From Amycolatopsis keratiniphila subsp. keratiniphila (GTDB lineage: Bacteria > Actinomycetota > Actinomycetes > Mycobacteriales > Pseudonocardiaceae), in the NCBI RefSeq assembly GCF_001620365.2, contig NZ_LQMT02000020.1:209854-273853 (forward strand): a DNA stretch of 64,000 nucleotides, written 5' to 3'. The position numbers and the translations under genes were made by a program. Shown here piece by piece: positions 8,151-18,721 of the stretch (positions within the stretch are counted from its first letter, which is position 1; each line of letters starts with the position of its first letter). The notes beneath the pieces were generated by a model, which was not told the DNA's origin, ran no database searches, and was given only the letters and a program-made list of their open reading frames with translations.

Positions 8151-9902
8151 TCAGAGTGGCGGCAGCCTGGGGGCGATCTCGCCGGCGAGCCGTTCCGCGG
8201 CCGGGCACATCTCCTGCGGCGGCTTGACCTTGCTCGCGACGTAGATCTCCACCGTCTCGATCATGGCACGACCGTCGCCGGTGAAGCCCCGGTGCGGGAT
8301 CTCCGCCTGACAAGCCTTCCACTCGGAAGAGACCTCGACGAAGGCTTCCCGCGATCCGAGAGCGACGCGTCTGCCGTCGTCCTCGAACGGCGCCCGTTCC
8401 CGTTCGAACCGGATCGTCACCGCGGTCTCACGATGGTTCCAGTAGCACTCCCAGTTGCCGAAGACCGGATCCGGCGTCGCCGGGCCGCCGATGATCGCCT
8501 GCGGCAGGTTCCCGCCCAGCGCGCAGGCGTCGAGGGTCCCGAGCGAACCCGCGGGGAAAGGGGCCGGACGACGTTCGAGCGGTCCGCGGTTCAGCACCCC
8601 GGCGGCGTGCGAGGCGACCGCGTCGGCGTAGTCGCACAGGTGTGCGTGCCAGTTCTGGACATGCCGGGAGTGCACCCAGATCTGGTTGCCGTCCGGCAGT
8701 TCGATGGCCCGCTGGCACTTCTCTTCGGTGTCGCTCGGCCACTCGCGCACGCGCAGCTGCCCGGGCGGGGGCTTCTCCAGCATCGGCGACCCCGGGATGG
8801 TCAGTTCGAGCCGGACGTCGACGACGTCCTGTTCGTCCGGGGTCAGCCTCAGCAGGACACCGCAGGCGTTGAAGTTGCCGCCGGCGGTGTCGAGCCGCGG
8901 AGTCCCGAGGTGCTTCAGCGCGGACGGATCCACCAGCGCGCAGGGGTCGGCGGTGCGCGGGTCGCCGACCGAGTTCATGGGAGTGGGGCCCGCCGCGATC
9001 GACGCGGGTTCCCTCGTGGCGTAGAGCAGGCCACCCGTCAGCATCAGTACCGCCGCGACGGCCGCGATCACGACGGCACGTCTGTTCACCCGGAACCTTC
9101 GCGTCCGTACGGGAACGCTGACGTCCGCGACGTCGGACAGCAGTTCGGCGGCGCGGACGGCGTTCGGTCGCCCGCCGGGTTTGCGCCGCAGCAGTTCCGT
9201 CAGCACGGGCGCCAACGGCCCCGCCCGCCGGAGCGGCTCCAGGCTGTACGCCGTCGCCCGCCGAAGCTGCACGAACGGGCCCACGTTCGCGTCTCCCCAC
9301 ACCGAGGTGCCTTCGACGGCGGCGAACAACGTGGCGCCGAGCGAGAAGACGTCCGCCGCGGCACCCGCCTGCCGCCCTTCGGCCATCTCGGGCGCGACGT
9401 AACCGGGAGTGCCGACGTCGAGGCCGCCGCCGGTGCGGGTGACCTCCGCCCATTGCGCGATCCCCAGGTCGGTGAGTTTGGCGGTGCCGTCGTCGGCCAC
9501 CAGGACGTTGCCCGGTTTGAGGTCGCGGTGGACCATGCCCTTCTCGTGCATCGCCGCGAGCGCCGCGGCGAGCTGGACGCCGATCTTGGCCACCCTGCCG
9601 GGCGGCAGCGGCCCGTCCGAGTCGATGACGTCGGCGAGGCTGCGCGAGGGCAGGTACTCCATCACGAGCCAGCGATCGTCACCGTCGATCACGGCGTCGA
9701 AGACGGTGACCACGTTCGGATGATGCAGGCCCGCGCCGATCCGTGCCTCGCGCCGGATCTGACCGCTGTCCCCGGCCTGCGAACGCTTGAGAGCGACGAC
9801 CCGCCCGAGGTCCAGATCGGTGGCACGCCAGACCACCCCCATACCCCCGGCGCCGATCCGCTCCTCCAAGCGGTAGCGCCCGGCGATCAGCCGATCACCC
9901 AT
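8151..9902 (-). CDS. Ser/Thr protein kinase with extracellular DUF3558-like region
   Basis: The cytosolic kinase domain (about 1-255) has the Gly loop IGAGGMG (16-22), ATP lysine K39, catalytic HRDLKPGN (125-132), DLG in place of DFG (145-147), and GTPGYVAPE. One membrane helix follows (about 276-295). The external half carries DPCALVDPSALKHLG and a LDACALGGNLP segment, resembling DUF3558-type secreted domains. This is the layout of actinobacterial PknB-like sensors, but with no PASTA domains. The ATG follows a TATACT box by 6 nt, suggesting a leaderless mRNA. Confidence 0.9.
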   Translation of the reverse strand: MGDRLIAGRYRLEERIGAGGMGVVWRATDLDLGRVVALKRSQAGDSGQIRREARIGAGLHHPNVVTVFDAVIDGDDRWLVMEYLPSRSLADVIDSDGPLPPGRVAKIGVQLAAALAAMHEKGMVHRDLKPGNVLVADDGTAKLTDLGIAQWAEVTRTGGGLDVGTPGYVAPEMAEGRQAGAAADVFSLGATLFAAVEGTSVWGDANVGPFVQLRRATAYSLEPLRRAGPLAPVLTELLRRKPGGRPNAVRAAELLSDVADVSVPVRTRRFRVNRRAVVIAAVAAVLMLTGGLLYATREPASIAAGPTPMNSVGDPRTADPCALVDPSALKHLGTPRLDTAGGNFNACGVLLRLTPDEQDVVDVRLELTIPGSPMLEKPPPGQLRVREWPSDTEEKCQRAIELPDGNQIWVHSRHVQNWHAHLCDYADAVASHAAGVLNRGPLERRPAPFPAGSLGTLDACALGGNLPQAIIGGPATPDPVFGNWECYWNHRETAVTIRFERERAPFEDDGRRVALGSREAFVEVSSEWKACQAEIPHRGFTGDGRAMIETVEIYVASKVKPPQEMCPAAERLAGEIAPRLPPL

Positions 9903-9908
9903 GCGGGG

Positions 9909-9914
9909 AGTATA
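9909..9914 (-). promoter_or_regulatory. -10 box of the kinase gene, leaderless type
   Basis: On the minus strand TATACT is followed after 6 nt by the kinase ATG, with no Shine-Dalgarno sequence. It lies in the 16-nt gap after the Pth2-type gene, so the kinase probably has its own promoter. Confidence 0.55.
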
Positions 9915-9918
9915 GGAG

Positions 9919-11990
<2,072 letters not shown>

Positions 11991-13769
11991 TCACTTCTCG
12001 CTGGAGTTGTCCTCGGAGTGGTCACCCGGCATGGCCGCCTCGGTGAGCACCTGGGACGGCGCCCGGTGGGTGTTGACCTTCTGCTTCCCGAAGAAGCCGA
12101 TCTCACCCTCCTTGTGGATGCGCTCCATCATGTGCGGGTAGTGCAGCTCGAACGCCGGACGCTCGGACCGGATCCGCGGCAGCTCGGTGAAGTTGTGCCG
12201 CGGCGGCGGGCAGGACGTCGCCCATTCGAGCGAGTTGCCGTAGCCCCACGGGTCGTCCACCGTGACGATCTCGCCGTACCGGTAGCTCTTGAAGACGTTC
12301 CAGATGAACGGCAGCGTCGAGGCACCGAGGATGTACGCGCCGATCGTGGAGATCGTGTTCAGCGTCGTGAACCCGTCGGACTGCAGGTAGTCCGCGTACC
12401 GGCGCGGCATGCCTTCGGCGCCGAGCCAGTGCTGAACCAGGAACGTGGCGTGGAAGCCGATGAACGTGGTCCAGAAGTGCCACTTGCCGAGCTTCTCGTC
12501 CATCATGCGGCCGGTGATCTTCGGGAACCAGAAGTAGATCCCGGCGAACGTGGCGAACACGATCGTGCCGTAGAGCACGTAGTGGAAGTGCGCGACGACG
12601 AAGTAGCTGTCGGACACGTGGAAGTCGATCGCCGGCGCGGCCAGCATGATGCCGGTCAGACCGCCGAAGAGGAACGTGACGATGAAGCCCATCGAGAAGA
12701 TCATCGGCGTCTCGAAGGACAGCTGGCCCTTCCACATCGTGCCGATCCAGTTGAAGAACTTCACGCCGGTCGGGACCGCGATCAAGAAGGTCATGAAGGA
12801 GAAGAACGGCAGCAGCACGGCGCCGGTCGCGTACATGTGGTGCGCCCACACGGCCACCGACAGCGCGGCGATCGCCAGCGTCGCCCAGACCAGGCCCTTG
12901 TAGCCGAAGATCGGCTTGCGGCTGAAGACCGGGAAGATCTCCGACACGATCCCGAAGAACGGTAGCGCGACGATGTAGACCTCTGGATGGCCGAAGAACC
13001 AGAACAGGTGCTGCCAGAGGATCACGCCGCCGTTGGCCGGGTCGAACACGTGCGCCCCGAGATGCCGGTCCGCCAGCAGGCCCATCAGGGCCGCGGTCAG
13101 GATCGGGAACGCCAGCAGGATCAGGATGCTGGTGACCAGGATGTTCCAGGTGAAGATCGGCATCCGGTACATCGTCATACCGGGGGCGCGCAGGCAGACC
13201 ACCGTGGTGATCATGTTGACGCCACCGAGGATGGTGCCGAGACCGGACACGACCAGACCGGAGATCCACAGGTCGGCGCCGACGCCGGGCGAGTGGATGG
13301 CGTCCGACAGCGGGGTGTAGGCGAACCAGCCGAAGTCGGCGGCGCCACCCGGGGTCAGGAAGCCGGACATCACGATCAGGCCGCCGAACAGGTACAGCCA
13401 GTACGAGAACGCGTTCAGCCGGGGGAACGCGACGTCGGGCGAACCGATCTGCAGCGGCAGGATGAAGTTCGCGAAGCCGAAGAGGATCGGCGTCGCGTAC
13501 AGCAGCAGCATGATCGTGCCGTGCATGGTGAACAGCTGGTTGTACTGCTCCTGCGAAAGGAACTGCTGCCCGGGACGCGCCAGCTCGGAGCGGATCAGCA
13601 TCGCCATCGCGCCGCCCACCATGAAGAAGGCGAACGACGTGACCAGGTACATGATGCCGATTTGCTTGTGGTCCGTCGTGCGGAACAACCGCAGCAGGTA
13701 CGAACCCTTAACCGACTCGCGCGCGGGATACGGGCGCGTGGCGATCGGCTTGGGGGCTACGGCCGTCAC
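11991..13769 (-). CDS. ctaD: cytochrome c oxidase subunit I (aa3 type)
   Basis: This 592-residue, about 12-helix membrane protein is the catalytic heme-copper subunit. Visible hallmarks are the heme-ligand region [26 protein letters not shown] (CuB His and cross-linked Tyr), WAHHMYATG (two CuB His) and [11 protein letters not shown] (heme a3/a His). The GTG at 13769 is preferred because GGAGGCAGGA directly precedes it; a TTG at 13784 is an alternative. It is a single gene here, with its own terminator. Other oxidase subunits are elsewhere. Confidence 0.96.
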   Translation of the reverse strand: MTAVAPKPIATRPYPARESVKGSYLLRLFRTTDHKQIGIMYLVTSFAFFMVGGAMAMLIRSELARPGQQFLSQEQYNQLFTMHGTIMLLLYATPILFGFANFILPLQIGSPDVAFPRLNAFSYWLYLFGGLIVMSGFLTPGGAADFGWFAYTPLSDAIHSPGVGADLWISGLVVSGLGTILGGVNMITTVVCLRAPGMTMYRMPIFTWNILVTSILILLAFPILTAALMGLLADRHLGAHVFDPANGGVILWQHLFWFFGHPEVYIVALPFFGIVSEIFPVFSRKPIFGYKGLVWATLAIAALSVAVWAHHMYATGAVLLPFFSFMTFLIAVPTGVKFFNWIGTMWKGQLSFETPMIFSMGFIVTFLFGGLTGIMLAAPAIDFHVSDSYFVVAHFHYVLYGTIVFATFAGIYFWFPKITGRMMDEKLGKWHFWTTFIGFHATFLVQHWLGAEGMPRRYADYLQSDGFTTLNTISTIGAYILGASTLPFIWNVFKSYRYGEIVTVDDPWGYGNSLEWATSCPPPRHNFTELPRIRSERPAFELHYPHMMERIHKEGEIGFFGKQKVNTHRAPSQVLTEAAMPGDHSEDNSSEK

Positions 13770-13904
13770 TCCTGCCTCCAACACTCAAACCTTGTGGTGG
13801 TCAATTTGCGGTCGCCGGGCGGGTTCGAGGCCCAATCCGGCGGCTAGTGGGGATCGTAGCCCTCACTACCGACAGTCGCGCGCACCGGCTGGCAAGATCG
13901 GGCC

Positions 13905-14744
13905 GTGACCGACGAACACACGCGTGCGGGAGTGGCCGCGGCGATCGCCGTCGGTGACCGGTACGGGCTGCCGACGGGCAGTCCCGATGTCCTCCATTTC
14001 AAGTCGAACGTGCTGGTGAGACTGGGTCCGGTGGTGGCACGGGTACCCGGCACGACACGGCTCGCCCGGCCCTCGCCCGAGGACTGGCTCGCGCGCGACG
14101 TCGAGCTGTCGAGGTACCTCACGGAACGTGGTGTGCTCGTCGTCTCACCGACCACGGATCCCCCGGCAGGACCGCATTTCGCCAATGGGCTACCGGTCAC
14201 TCTCTGGCACTACACACCGCACGAGCCGGGGCACACGCTGTCGCCACGCGAGGTGGCGCTTTCCCTCGCCCGGGTACACGACGCGCTCGCGGACTATCCC
14301 GGCGAACTGCCCGAACTCGGGCCCGTCAGTGAACTCCGGACGGTGCTCGACCGGCACGGTGCTCTCCTGGGCGAGGCGGCACCCCGGCTGTACGACGAAC
14401 TCGAACGGGTCACGGCGGCGCTCCCGGACTCCGAGCCGCGGCCGCTGCACGGAGACGCCCATCGGGGGAACGTCGTCGCGACCGCGGCCGGGCCGTGCTG
14501 GCTCGACTTCGAGGACACCTGGCGCGGGCCGCTCGGCTGGGACCTCGGCGTGCTCTACGCGGAGGCCGGACGCGCGACCTTGGACGCGTACCCGGCGGAC
14601 GTGGCGCCTTCGTCGTTGGAGCCGTTCATCGCGTTGCGGCGGTTGTTCGAGGTGCCGTGGCGGTTCGTGATCGCGCAGCGGTTCCCGGAGCGGCTCCCTG
14701 AGGCCGAAGCCGCCCTGGAGCGCTACTTCTCCTCCCGCGTTTAG
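13905..14744 (+). CDS. aminoglycoside phosphotransferase (APH) family protein
   Basis: This 279-residue kinase-like protein has the APH/choline-kinase catalytic motif LHGDAHRGNVV (HGDxHxxN) and the metal-binding LDFEDTWRGPLGWDLG. The substrate cannot be read from sequence; it could be an antibiotic, a sugar or a small alcohol. The GTG follows a CAAGAT box by 6 nt (leaderless type). It is convergent with a glycosyltransferase. Its TAG stop lies inside the outer arm of the palindrome that also contains the glycosyltransferase stop. Confidence 0.8.
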   Translation: MTDEHTRAGVAAAIAVGDRYGLPTGSPDVLHFKSNVLVRLGPVVARVPGTTRLARPSPEDWLARDVELSRYLTERGVLVVSPTTDPPAGPHFANGLPVTLWHYTPHEPGHTLSPREVALSLARVHDALADYPGELPELGPVSELRTVLDRHGALLGEAAPRLYDELERVTAALPDSEPRPLHGDAHRGNVVATAAGPCWLDFEDTWRGPLGWDLGVLYAEAGRATLDAYPADVAPSSLEPFIALRRLFEVPWRFVIAQRFPERLPEAEAALERYFSSRV

Positions 14745-14854
14745 TCCTCTGGATGCGGCGATGTCGTCCAAGGGGTCTCGTGAGTGGCGATTCGGGTTAG
14801 AACCCGAATCGCCACTCACGACCCACCCCAGCCCGCATCCAGAGGACTAAACGC
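14737..14854. repeat. Hairpin within a hairpin; TTTAGTCCTCTG-family palindrome
   Basis: Outer arms (14737-14758 and 14833-14854, 22 nt, perfect) enclose a second perfect hairpin (14779-14798 with 14801-14820, 20-nt arms, 2-nt loop). The outer arms are the same family as 3601-3662. Each outer arm contains the TAG stop of one convergent gene, both read as GCGTTTAG. Confidence 0.85.
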
Positions 14855-16055
14855 CGGACATCAGGAGCTCGGCCGCCACGTCGACGCCGTCCGTCCGCAC
14901 CTCACCGCCGACCTGCCCGGCCCGCGAGGCGACTTCAGGACGCAGCACCTCGCCCAGGGCGAGCGTCAGCGCTTCGGCGGAGGGCTCCCCCGTGATCGAC
15001 GTCCCCACCCCGAGTTCCCGGACCCGCTGCGCGAAGTAGGGCTGGTCGAACATCTGCGGCACCAGCACCTGCGGCACCCCGGCCCGGGTCGCCGCCGTGG
15101 TCGTGCCGGCGCCGCCGTGATGCACGACGGCCGCGACCCGCGGGAACAGCGCCTGCTGGTTGACGTCCCCGATCGCGATGCAGTCGGGTTCGTCGTCGAT
15201 CAGCGCCAGTTCGGTCCAGCCGCGGAACACGATCGCCCGCCGCCCGTGCGCCCTCGCCGCCTCGATCATCGCCTTCGCGATCTCCTCCGGGGCGCGGATG
15301 CTGCCGAATCCGAAGTAGACCGGCGGTTCCCCGTCGTCGAGGAACGCCTCGAGTTCCGGCGACAGCGGGCTGTGGTCCGGCAGGAGCCAGGCACCGGTCT
15401 GGTGGACGTCCAGCGCCGACGGACCCCGCCACGGCGCCAGCACCGGATCGGCGGCCAGCCACGGGCGCTCGGTGAAGATATGCCCGCGCACGTCGTCGAC
15501 CGGTGCCAGGCCCAGCAGTTTCCGCTGCGCGTCGAGCACGGCGCCCCATTGCTCGTTCCACCGTTCCGCGTCGTCGGCCCACAAAGCCGGGATGTCGGCG
15601 TCGGGATTCTTCGGCGCCCACCCCGGGAAAACGGGCGGACGATGGTGCAGCGAAGGCAGCGTTATCGGGCAGTAGGCGGTGAAGAAATAAGGAATCCCCT
15701 TTCGCTCGGCCACCGAATGGGCGGCGATGTTCAAGGCCATTCCCGCGACGACGGCGTCGCAGCCCTCGGCCACGTCCGGCATCGTCTCGAACTGGTTCAC
15801 CACCATGGCCTCGGCCATCGCGCGCCGCCCTTCCGGCGTGGCCATCGCCTTGGTCATCGCGGAATCCGGTTTCGCCGTCGACCGCAGTTCCGGCCCCAAC
15901 GGCGCGAAGGAGATCCCGAGACCTTCGGCCCACGCACGGAAATCCGGCGGCGCGCAAAGCCGCACCTCCTGGCCGAGTTCCCGCAATCGCACCGCCAGCG
16001 CCACCAGCGGCTGTACCTCACCCCTCGTCCCGATAGTGGACAGGAGTACACGCAT
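14847..16055 (-). CDS. glycosyltransferase, GtfA/GtfE-like (GT1)
   Basis: This 402-residue enzyme starts MRVLLSTIGTRGEVQPLVAL, very like glycopeptide and macrolide glycosyltransferases of Amycolatopsis. The C-terminal nucleotide-sugar site VHHGGAGTTTAATRAGVPQV and MFDQPYFAQRV are intact. The family moves a sugar from an NDP-sugar to a natural-product aglycone. No biosynthetic cluster surrounds it, so it may act in detoxification or on an unknown acceptor (inference). The ATG at 16055 restores the family N-terminus. Confidence 0.85.
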   Translation of the reverse strand: MRVLLSTIGTRGEVQPLVALAVRLRELGQEVRLCAPPDFRAWAEGLGISFAPLGPELRSTAKPDSAMTKAMATPEGRRAMAEAMVVNQFETMPDVAEGCDAVVAGMALNIAAHSVAERKGIPYFFTAYCPITLPSLHHRPPVFPGWAPKNPDADIPALWADDAERWNEQWGAVLDAQRKLLGLAPVDDVRGHIFTERPWLAADPVLAPWRGPSALDVHQTGAWLLPDHSPLSPELEAFLDDGEPPVYFGFGSIRAPEEIAKAMIEAARAHGRRAIVFRGWTELALIDDEPDCIAIGDVNQQALFPRVAAVVHHGGAGTTTAATRAGVPQVLVPQMFDQPYFAQRVRELGVGTSITGEPSAEALTLALGEVLRPEVASRAGQVGGEVRTDGVDVAAELLMSGV

Positions 16056-16107
16056 GGGAATCCCCCTTCGGCAAAAACGTGAAGGCACGAATTGTGGACC
16101 GGGAATG

Positions 16108-16126
16108 GGGGCTTGCCGCAAGCCCC
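16108..16126 (-). terminator. Hairpin after the alpha/beta hydrolase gene
   Basis: GGGGCTTG-CCG-CAAGCCCC is a perfect 8-bp stem 42 nt beyond the hydrolase stop on the minus strand and 53 nt before the glycosyltransferase start. No T-tract follows. It could be a terminator or part of the glycosyltransferase leader. Confidence 0.4.
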
Positions 16127-16167
16127 GGGGTCGGCTATACCTTTAAAGGGGCGAGGGGAACCTTTTC

Positions 16168-16905
16168 TTACGCGGGATACCAGCCCAAGATCGCTTCGAC
16201 GACTCCGGCCGGATCCTCCAGCGGCGTCAGATGTCCCGCCTCCGGCAGCACCACCAATGTCGCGTCCGGCAGCGTTTCCACCAGGGTGTTCGCCGCTTCC
16301 AACGGGGTCAGGCCGTCCTCTTCGCCGACCACGACCAGCGCCGGAATATCCGCCGAGCGCAGTGTTTCGAGCGAATCGGGCCGGGCCGCCATCGCGCGCG
16401 CCGCCCACGCGATCCCGGACGGCGGCTGCGTCGTGATCAGTTCGCGAAGCCGTTCGGCCACTTCCGGGCGCGCCTTCTCGGCGATCAAACCGGGCGTGAC
16501 GGCCTCGGGCATCCAGCCGGCGCCTTCCGCTTCGACCCGGGCCGCGACGTCGTGCCGGGCCTGCGCGGCCTCGGGGGTGTCGGCGGTCGCCTTCGTGTCG
16601 ATGAACACGAGCCCGCCCACGCGTTCCGGCGCGAGGCGCAGCACGGCCATCGTCAGGTAGCCGCCCATCGAGCAGCCGCCGAGGACGACCTTGTCGAGTT
16701 CCAGCCGGTCGAGCAGCGCGACCACGTCGCGGGCGGCGTCGTCCAGGTCCGGCTCCCGGTCGGTTTCCGGCAGCGGGCTGCGGCCGAGACCTCGCTGGTC
16801 GGGGGTGATCAGCCGCAGACGTTCCGAGAGCGGCGCGCGGACCGCGTCCCACATGCGGGCGTCGACGGGGAAGGCGTGCAGCAATACCAGCGGGAGATCC
16901 TTCAT
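16168..16905 (-). CDS. alpha/beta hydrolase
   Basis: This 245-residue alpha/beta-hydrolase-fold protein has LLHAFPVDARMW near the N-terminus (oxyanion region), nucleophile elbow GGCSMGG, a DG acid region (VVVGEEDGLTPLE) and the catalytic His in PEAGHLTPLEDP. The family includes esterases, lactonases and C-C hydrolases such as 3-oxoadipate enol-lactonase (PcaD-like). There is no pathway context to choose. It is divergent from a GNAT acetyltransferase across 40 nt. The ATG at 16905 fits the family; the upstream extension is antisense to the GNAT gene. Confidence 0.82.
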   Translation of the reverse strand: MKDLPLVLLHAFPVDARMWDAVRAPLSERLRLITPDQRGLGRSPLPETDREPDLDDAARDVVALLDRLELDKVVLGGCSMGGYLTMAVLRLAPERVGGLVFIDTKATADTPEAAQARHDVAARVEAEGAGWMPEAVTPGLIAEKARPEVAERLRELITTQPPSGIAWAARAMAARPDSLETLRSADIPALVVVGEEDGLTPLEAANTLVETLPDATLVVLPEAGHLTPLEDPAGVVEAILGWYPA

Positions 16906-16932
16906 GGCGATAATTCTGTCGCACCCCGGCGC

Positions 16933-16938
16933 TACCGT
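16933..16938 (+). promoter_or_regulatory. -10 box of the GNAT gene, leaderless type
   Basis: TACCGT is followed after 7 nt by the GTG start at 16946, with no ribosome-binding site between. This box decides the start choice. Confidence 0.5.
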
Positions 16939-16945
16939 CAGAACC

Positions 16946-17446
16946 GTGCTGACAGAGATCAAGACGGAGAGGCTGCTGCTGCGGAGGCTGCGCGAGGCGG
17001 ATCGCGAGAACATCGTCGCGCTGCAGGCCGATCCGGAGACGAACAAGTTCAACGTCGTGCCGCACACCGTCGAGGGTGCGCGGGAGCTGTACGACGCCTG
17101 GATGAAGCAGTGGGCCGAGCACGGATTCGGCTATCTCACGGTGTCCGCTTCGGACGATCCCGAGGTGATCATCGGGTTCGGCGGCGTCCGGTATCACGAA
17201 TGGAACGGCGAGCGCGTGCTGAACCTCGCGTACCGCTTCTGGCCGTTCGCCTGGGGCAAGGGCTACGCGACGGAGATGGCGGCCGCGGTCGTCGACTGGG
17301 CCGAGCGGGAGATCCCCGACGTCCCGGTGATCGCCAACATCATGGCGTCCAACGATCCGTCCATCCGGGTCGCCGAGCGGCTCGGCTTCAAGGTCCACAC
17401 GGAGGAGGAGTTCGAGGGAGCGCCCTCGCTGCACATGCGGCGCTGA
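16946..17446 (+). CDS. GNAT family N-acetyltransferase (RimJ/RimL-like)
   Basis: This 166-residue protein begins VLTEIKTERLLLRRLREAD, the standard opening of RimJ/RimL-type acetyltransferases. It has an acetyl-CoA-binding segment at FAWGKGYATEMAAAVVDWA and the terminal NDPSIRVAERLGFKVH motif. It acetylates an amino group on an unknown protein or small molecule. The GTG start is supported by the -10 box 7 nt upstream. It is convergent with the small zinc-binding protein gene, with one base between the stops. Confidence 0.85.
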   Translation: MLTEIKTERLLLRRLREADRENIVALQADPETNKFNVVPHTVEGARELYDAWMKQWAEHGFGYLTVSASDDPEVIIGFGGVRYHEWNGERVLNLAYRFWPFAWGKGYATEMAAAVVDWAEREIPDVPVIANIMASNDPSIRVAERLGFKVHTEEEFEGAPSLHMRR

Positions 17447-17447
17447 G

Positions 17448-17735
17448 TCACCAGCGGCCCGGACGGCGGCGGGACCGCGCGCCCCAGCACGCCTTGTGCC
17501 AATGACGGCGGTCGGCGACCCCGCCGGTGTCGTCGGCGGGCCAGGCGACCACATGCGGCGTCCCCTGCCTGATCTCGTGATCGCAACCGGGACAGCGGTA
17601 GTCCTTGGTGGCCTGCGCGCCGGGCACGGTACGCACCAGCCATTCGCCGTCGGAGGCGGATTCGGAGCGCGCCCAGCCGGTCGACGCGCCGAGGTCGGGG
17701 CGCCCACCGCGTTCGGGCCGGTTACGTCGTGGCAC
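17448..17735 (-). CDS. small zinc-binding-like protein, conserved in actinobacteria
   Basis: This 95-residue basic protein has an RCPGCDHEIRQGTPHVVAWP segment and a later HWHKACW. The CxxC plus H/C pattern suggests one structural zinc site. Homologues are often labelled 'ATP/GTP-binding protein' without a nucleotide motif; I see none here. It is convergent with the GNAT gene. A 21-bp tandem array begins 72 nt upstream of its start. Function unknown. Confidence 0.65.
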   Translation of the reverse strand: MPRRNRPERGGRPDLGASTGWARSESASDGEWLVRTVPGAQATKDYRCPGCDHEIRQGTPHVVAWPADDTGGVADRRHWHKACWGARSRRRPGRW

Positions 17736-17807
17736 GCCCGAAACGGTATACGGCGGGCCCGGTCAGCAGCCGACGTAGGCGCGCGGCGTCACATGAGATC
17801 CGCTTCA

Positions 17808-17933
17808 ATCACGGGTGTCGTCCGTCTGATCACGCGTGTCGTCCACCGGATCACCTGTGATGGAAGGCCGATCATGCGTGACTGAAGCCGGATCATGCGT
17901 GATCGAAGGCGGAACACGCGAGGTCAACCGCCG
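17808..17933. repeat. 21-bp tandem repeat array, five copies plus a degenerate sixth
   Basis: Units start at 17808, 17829, 17850, 17871, 17892 and 17913, each exactly 21 bp. They share the frame ATCAYGCGTG followed by a variable 11 bp such as ATCGAAGGCGG. The array fills most of the gap between the small zinc-binding protein gene and the AraC gene, ending inside the AraC 3' end. A related phrase (CGCGTGATTGAAGGCG) occurs alone near 52895. Confidence 0.8.
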
Positions 17934-18676
17934 AAGTAGGCGCCCGGCGTCACACCGACCGCGCGGCGGAAGGCGGCGACGAAAGCGCTCGGCGAGGAAT
18001 AACCGATCCGGCGGGAGACCGCGGTCAGCGGCATGCCCTCGGCCAGCAACGGCAGGGACGCGCGCAGACGGGCCTGAACCCGCCACGCGCCGAAGGTCGT
18101 GCGGCACTCGGTGAGGAACAGCCGCGCGAGGGTGCGTTCGCTCGCGCCCGCGTGGTGGACGAAATCGGCGAGGGCGCGGCGGTCCGAAGGATCGGCGATC
18201 ACCGCCCTCGCGACGGCCAGCGCCCGTTCGTCGGACGGCATCGGCACGGTGATCGGCACGACGTCCACCGGTTCGAGCAGGTCGAAGGCGACGGCCTCGG
18301 CCCGGCGGCGCGCGTCGTCGCCGAGGTCGGCCGCGCCGAGATGCTCCAGCAGTTCGCGCAGCAGCGGGCGGACGGCGACGAGCGTCGGCCCGGGCCAGCG
18401 CACCGGACATCGGTGCCGGGCGGCGTAGATCCCCCGCAGCACGGTTTGCGCGGTGGCACCGGTCCGGTGGACGACCCCGGCCGGGATCCAGAGCGCCCGC
18501 GTCGGCGGCAGCACCCAGTACCGCTCGCCGACGTTCACGCTCAGGATCCCCCGCGCCGCCCAGGCGAGCTGGTGACCGTCGTGTTCGTGCCACGGGAGCC
18601 AGGTGCCCGCCGGCAGGTCCATCTCACCGAGCACCATCGCCGTGGACATCGGCGGCAGGAGTCCGATATTCGACAT
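17924..18676 (-). CDS. AraC family transcriptional regulator with cupin domain
   Basis: This 250-residue protein has an N-terminal cupin-like sensor (about 1-110; LPWHEHDGHQLAWAARG, IPAGVVHR) and a C-terminal AraC double helix-turn-helix (about 150-245). The second helix-turn-helix is recognisable in MPLTAVSRRIGYSSPSAFVAAFRRAVGVTP. It is divergent from a methyltransferase gene across 45 nt, which it may control. A TAGGCT box at 18685-18690 lies 8 nt before its ATG. Confidence 0.87.
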   Translation of the reverse strand: MSNIGLLPPMSTAMVLGEMDLPAGTWLPWHEHDGHQLAWAARGILSVNVGERYWVLPPTRALWIPAGVVHRTGATAQTVLRGIYAARHRCPVRWPGPTLVAVRPLLRELLEHLGAADLGDDARRRAEAVAFDLLEPVDVVPITVPMPSDERALAVARAVIADPSDRRALADFVHHAGASERTLARLFLTECRTTFGAWRVQARLRASLPLLAEGMPLTAVSRRIGYSSPSAFVAAFRRAVGVTPGAYFGG

Positions 18677-18684
18677 CGTTTGGC

Positions 18685-18714
18685 AGCCTATCGCCTACCG
18701 GTCACCGTTAGCTT
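18685..18714. promoter_or_regulatory. Back-to-back leaderless promoters of AraC and methyltransferase genes
   Basis: On the minus strand TAGGCT (18685-18690) precedes the AraC ATG by 8 nt. On the plus strand TAGCTT (18709-18714) precedes the methyltransferase ATG by 7 nt. The two -10 boxes are only 18 nt apart, so their polymerase sites must overlap and compete. Confidence 0.5.
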
Positions 18715-18721
18715 CGGATTC

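Noticed and set aside
13905-16055. A natural-product biosynthetic cluster
   Set aside because: Only one glycosyltransferase and one APH-family gene are present; there is no synthase, sugar pathway or regulator set around them.
17808-17933. CRISPR-like array
   Set aside because: Units are contiguous 21-bp repeats with no spacers of 30-40 bp and no cas genes in the window; it is a tandem repeat.
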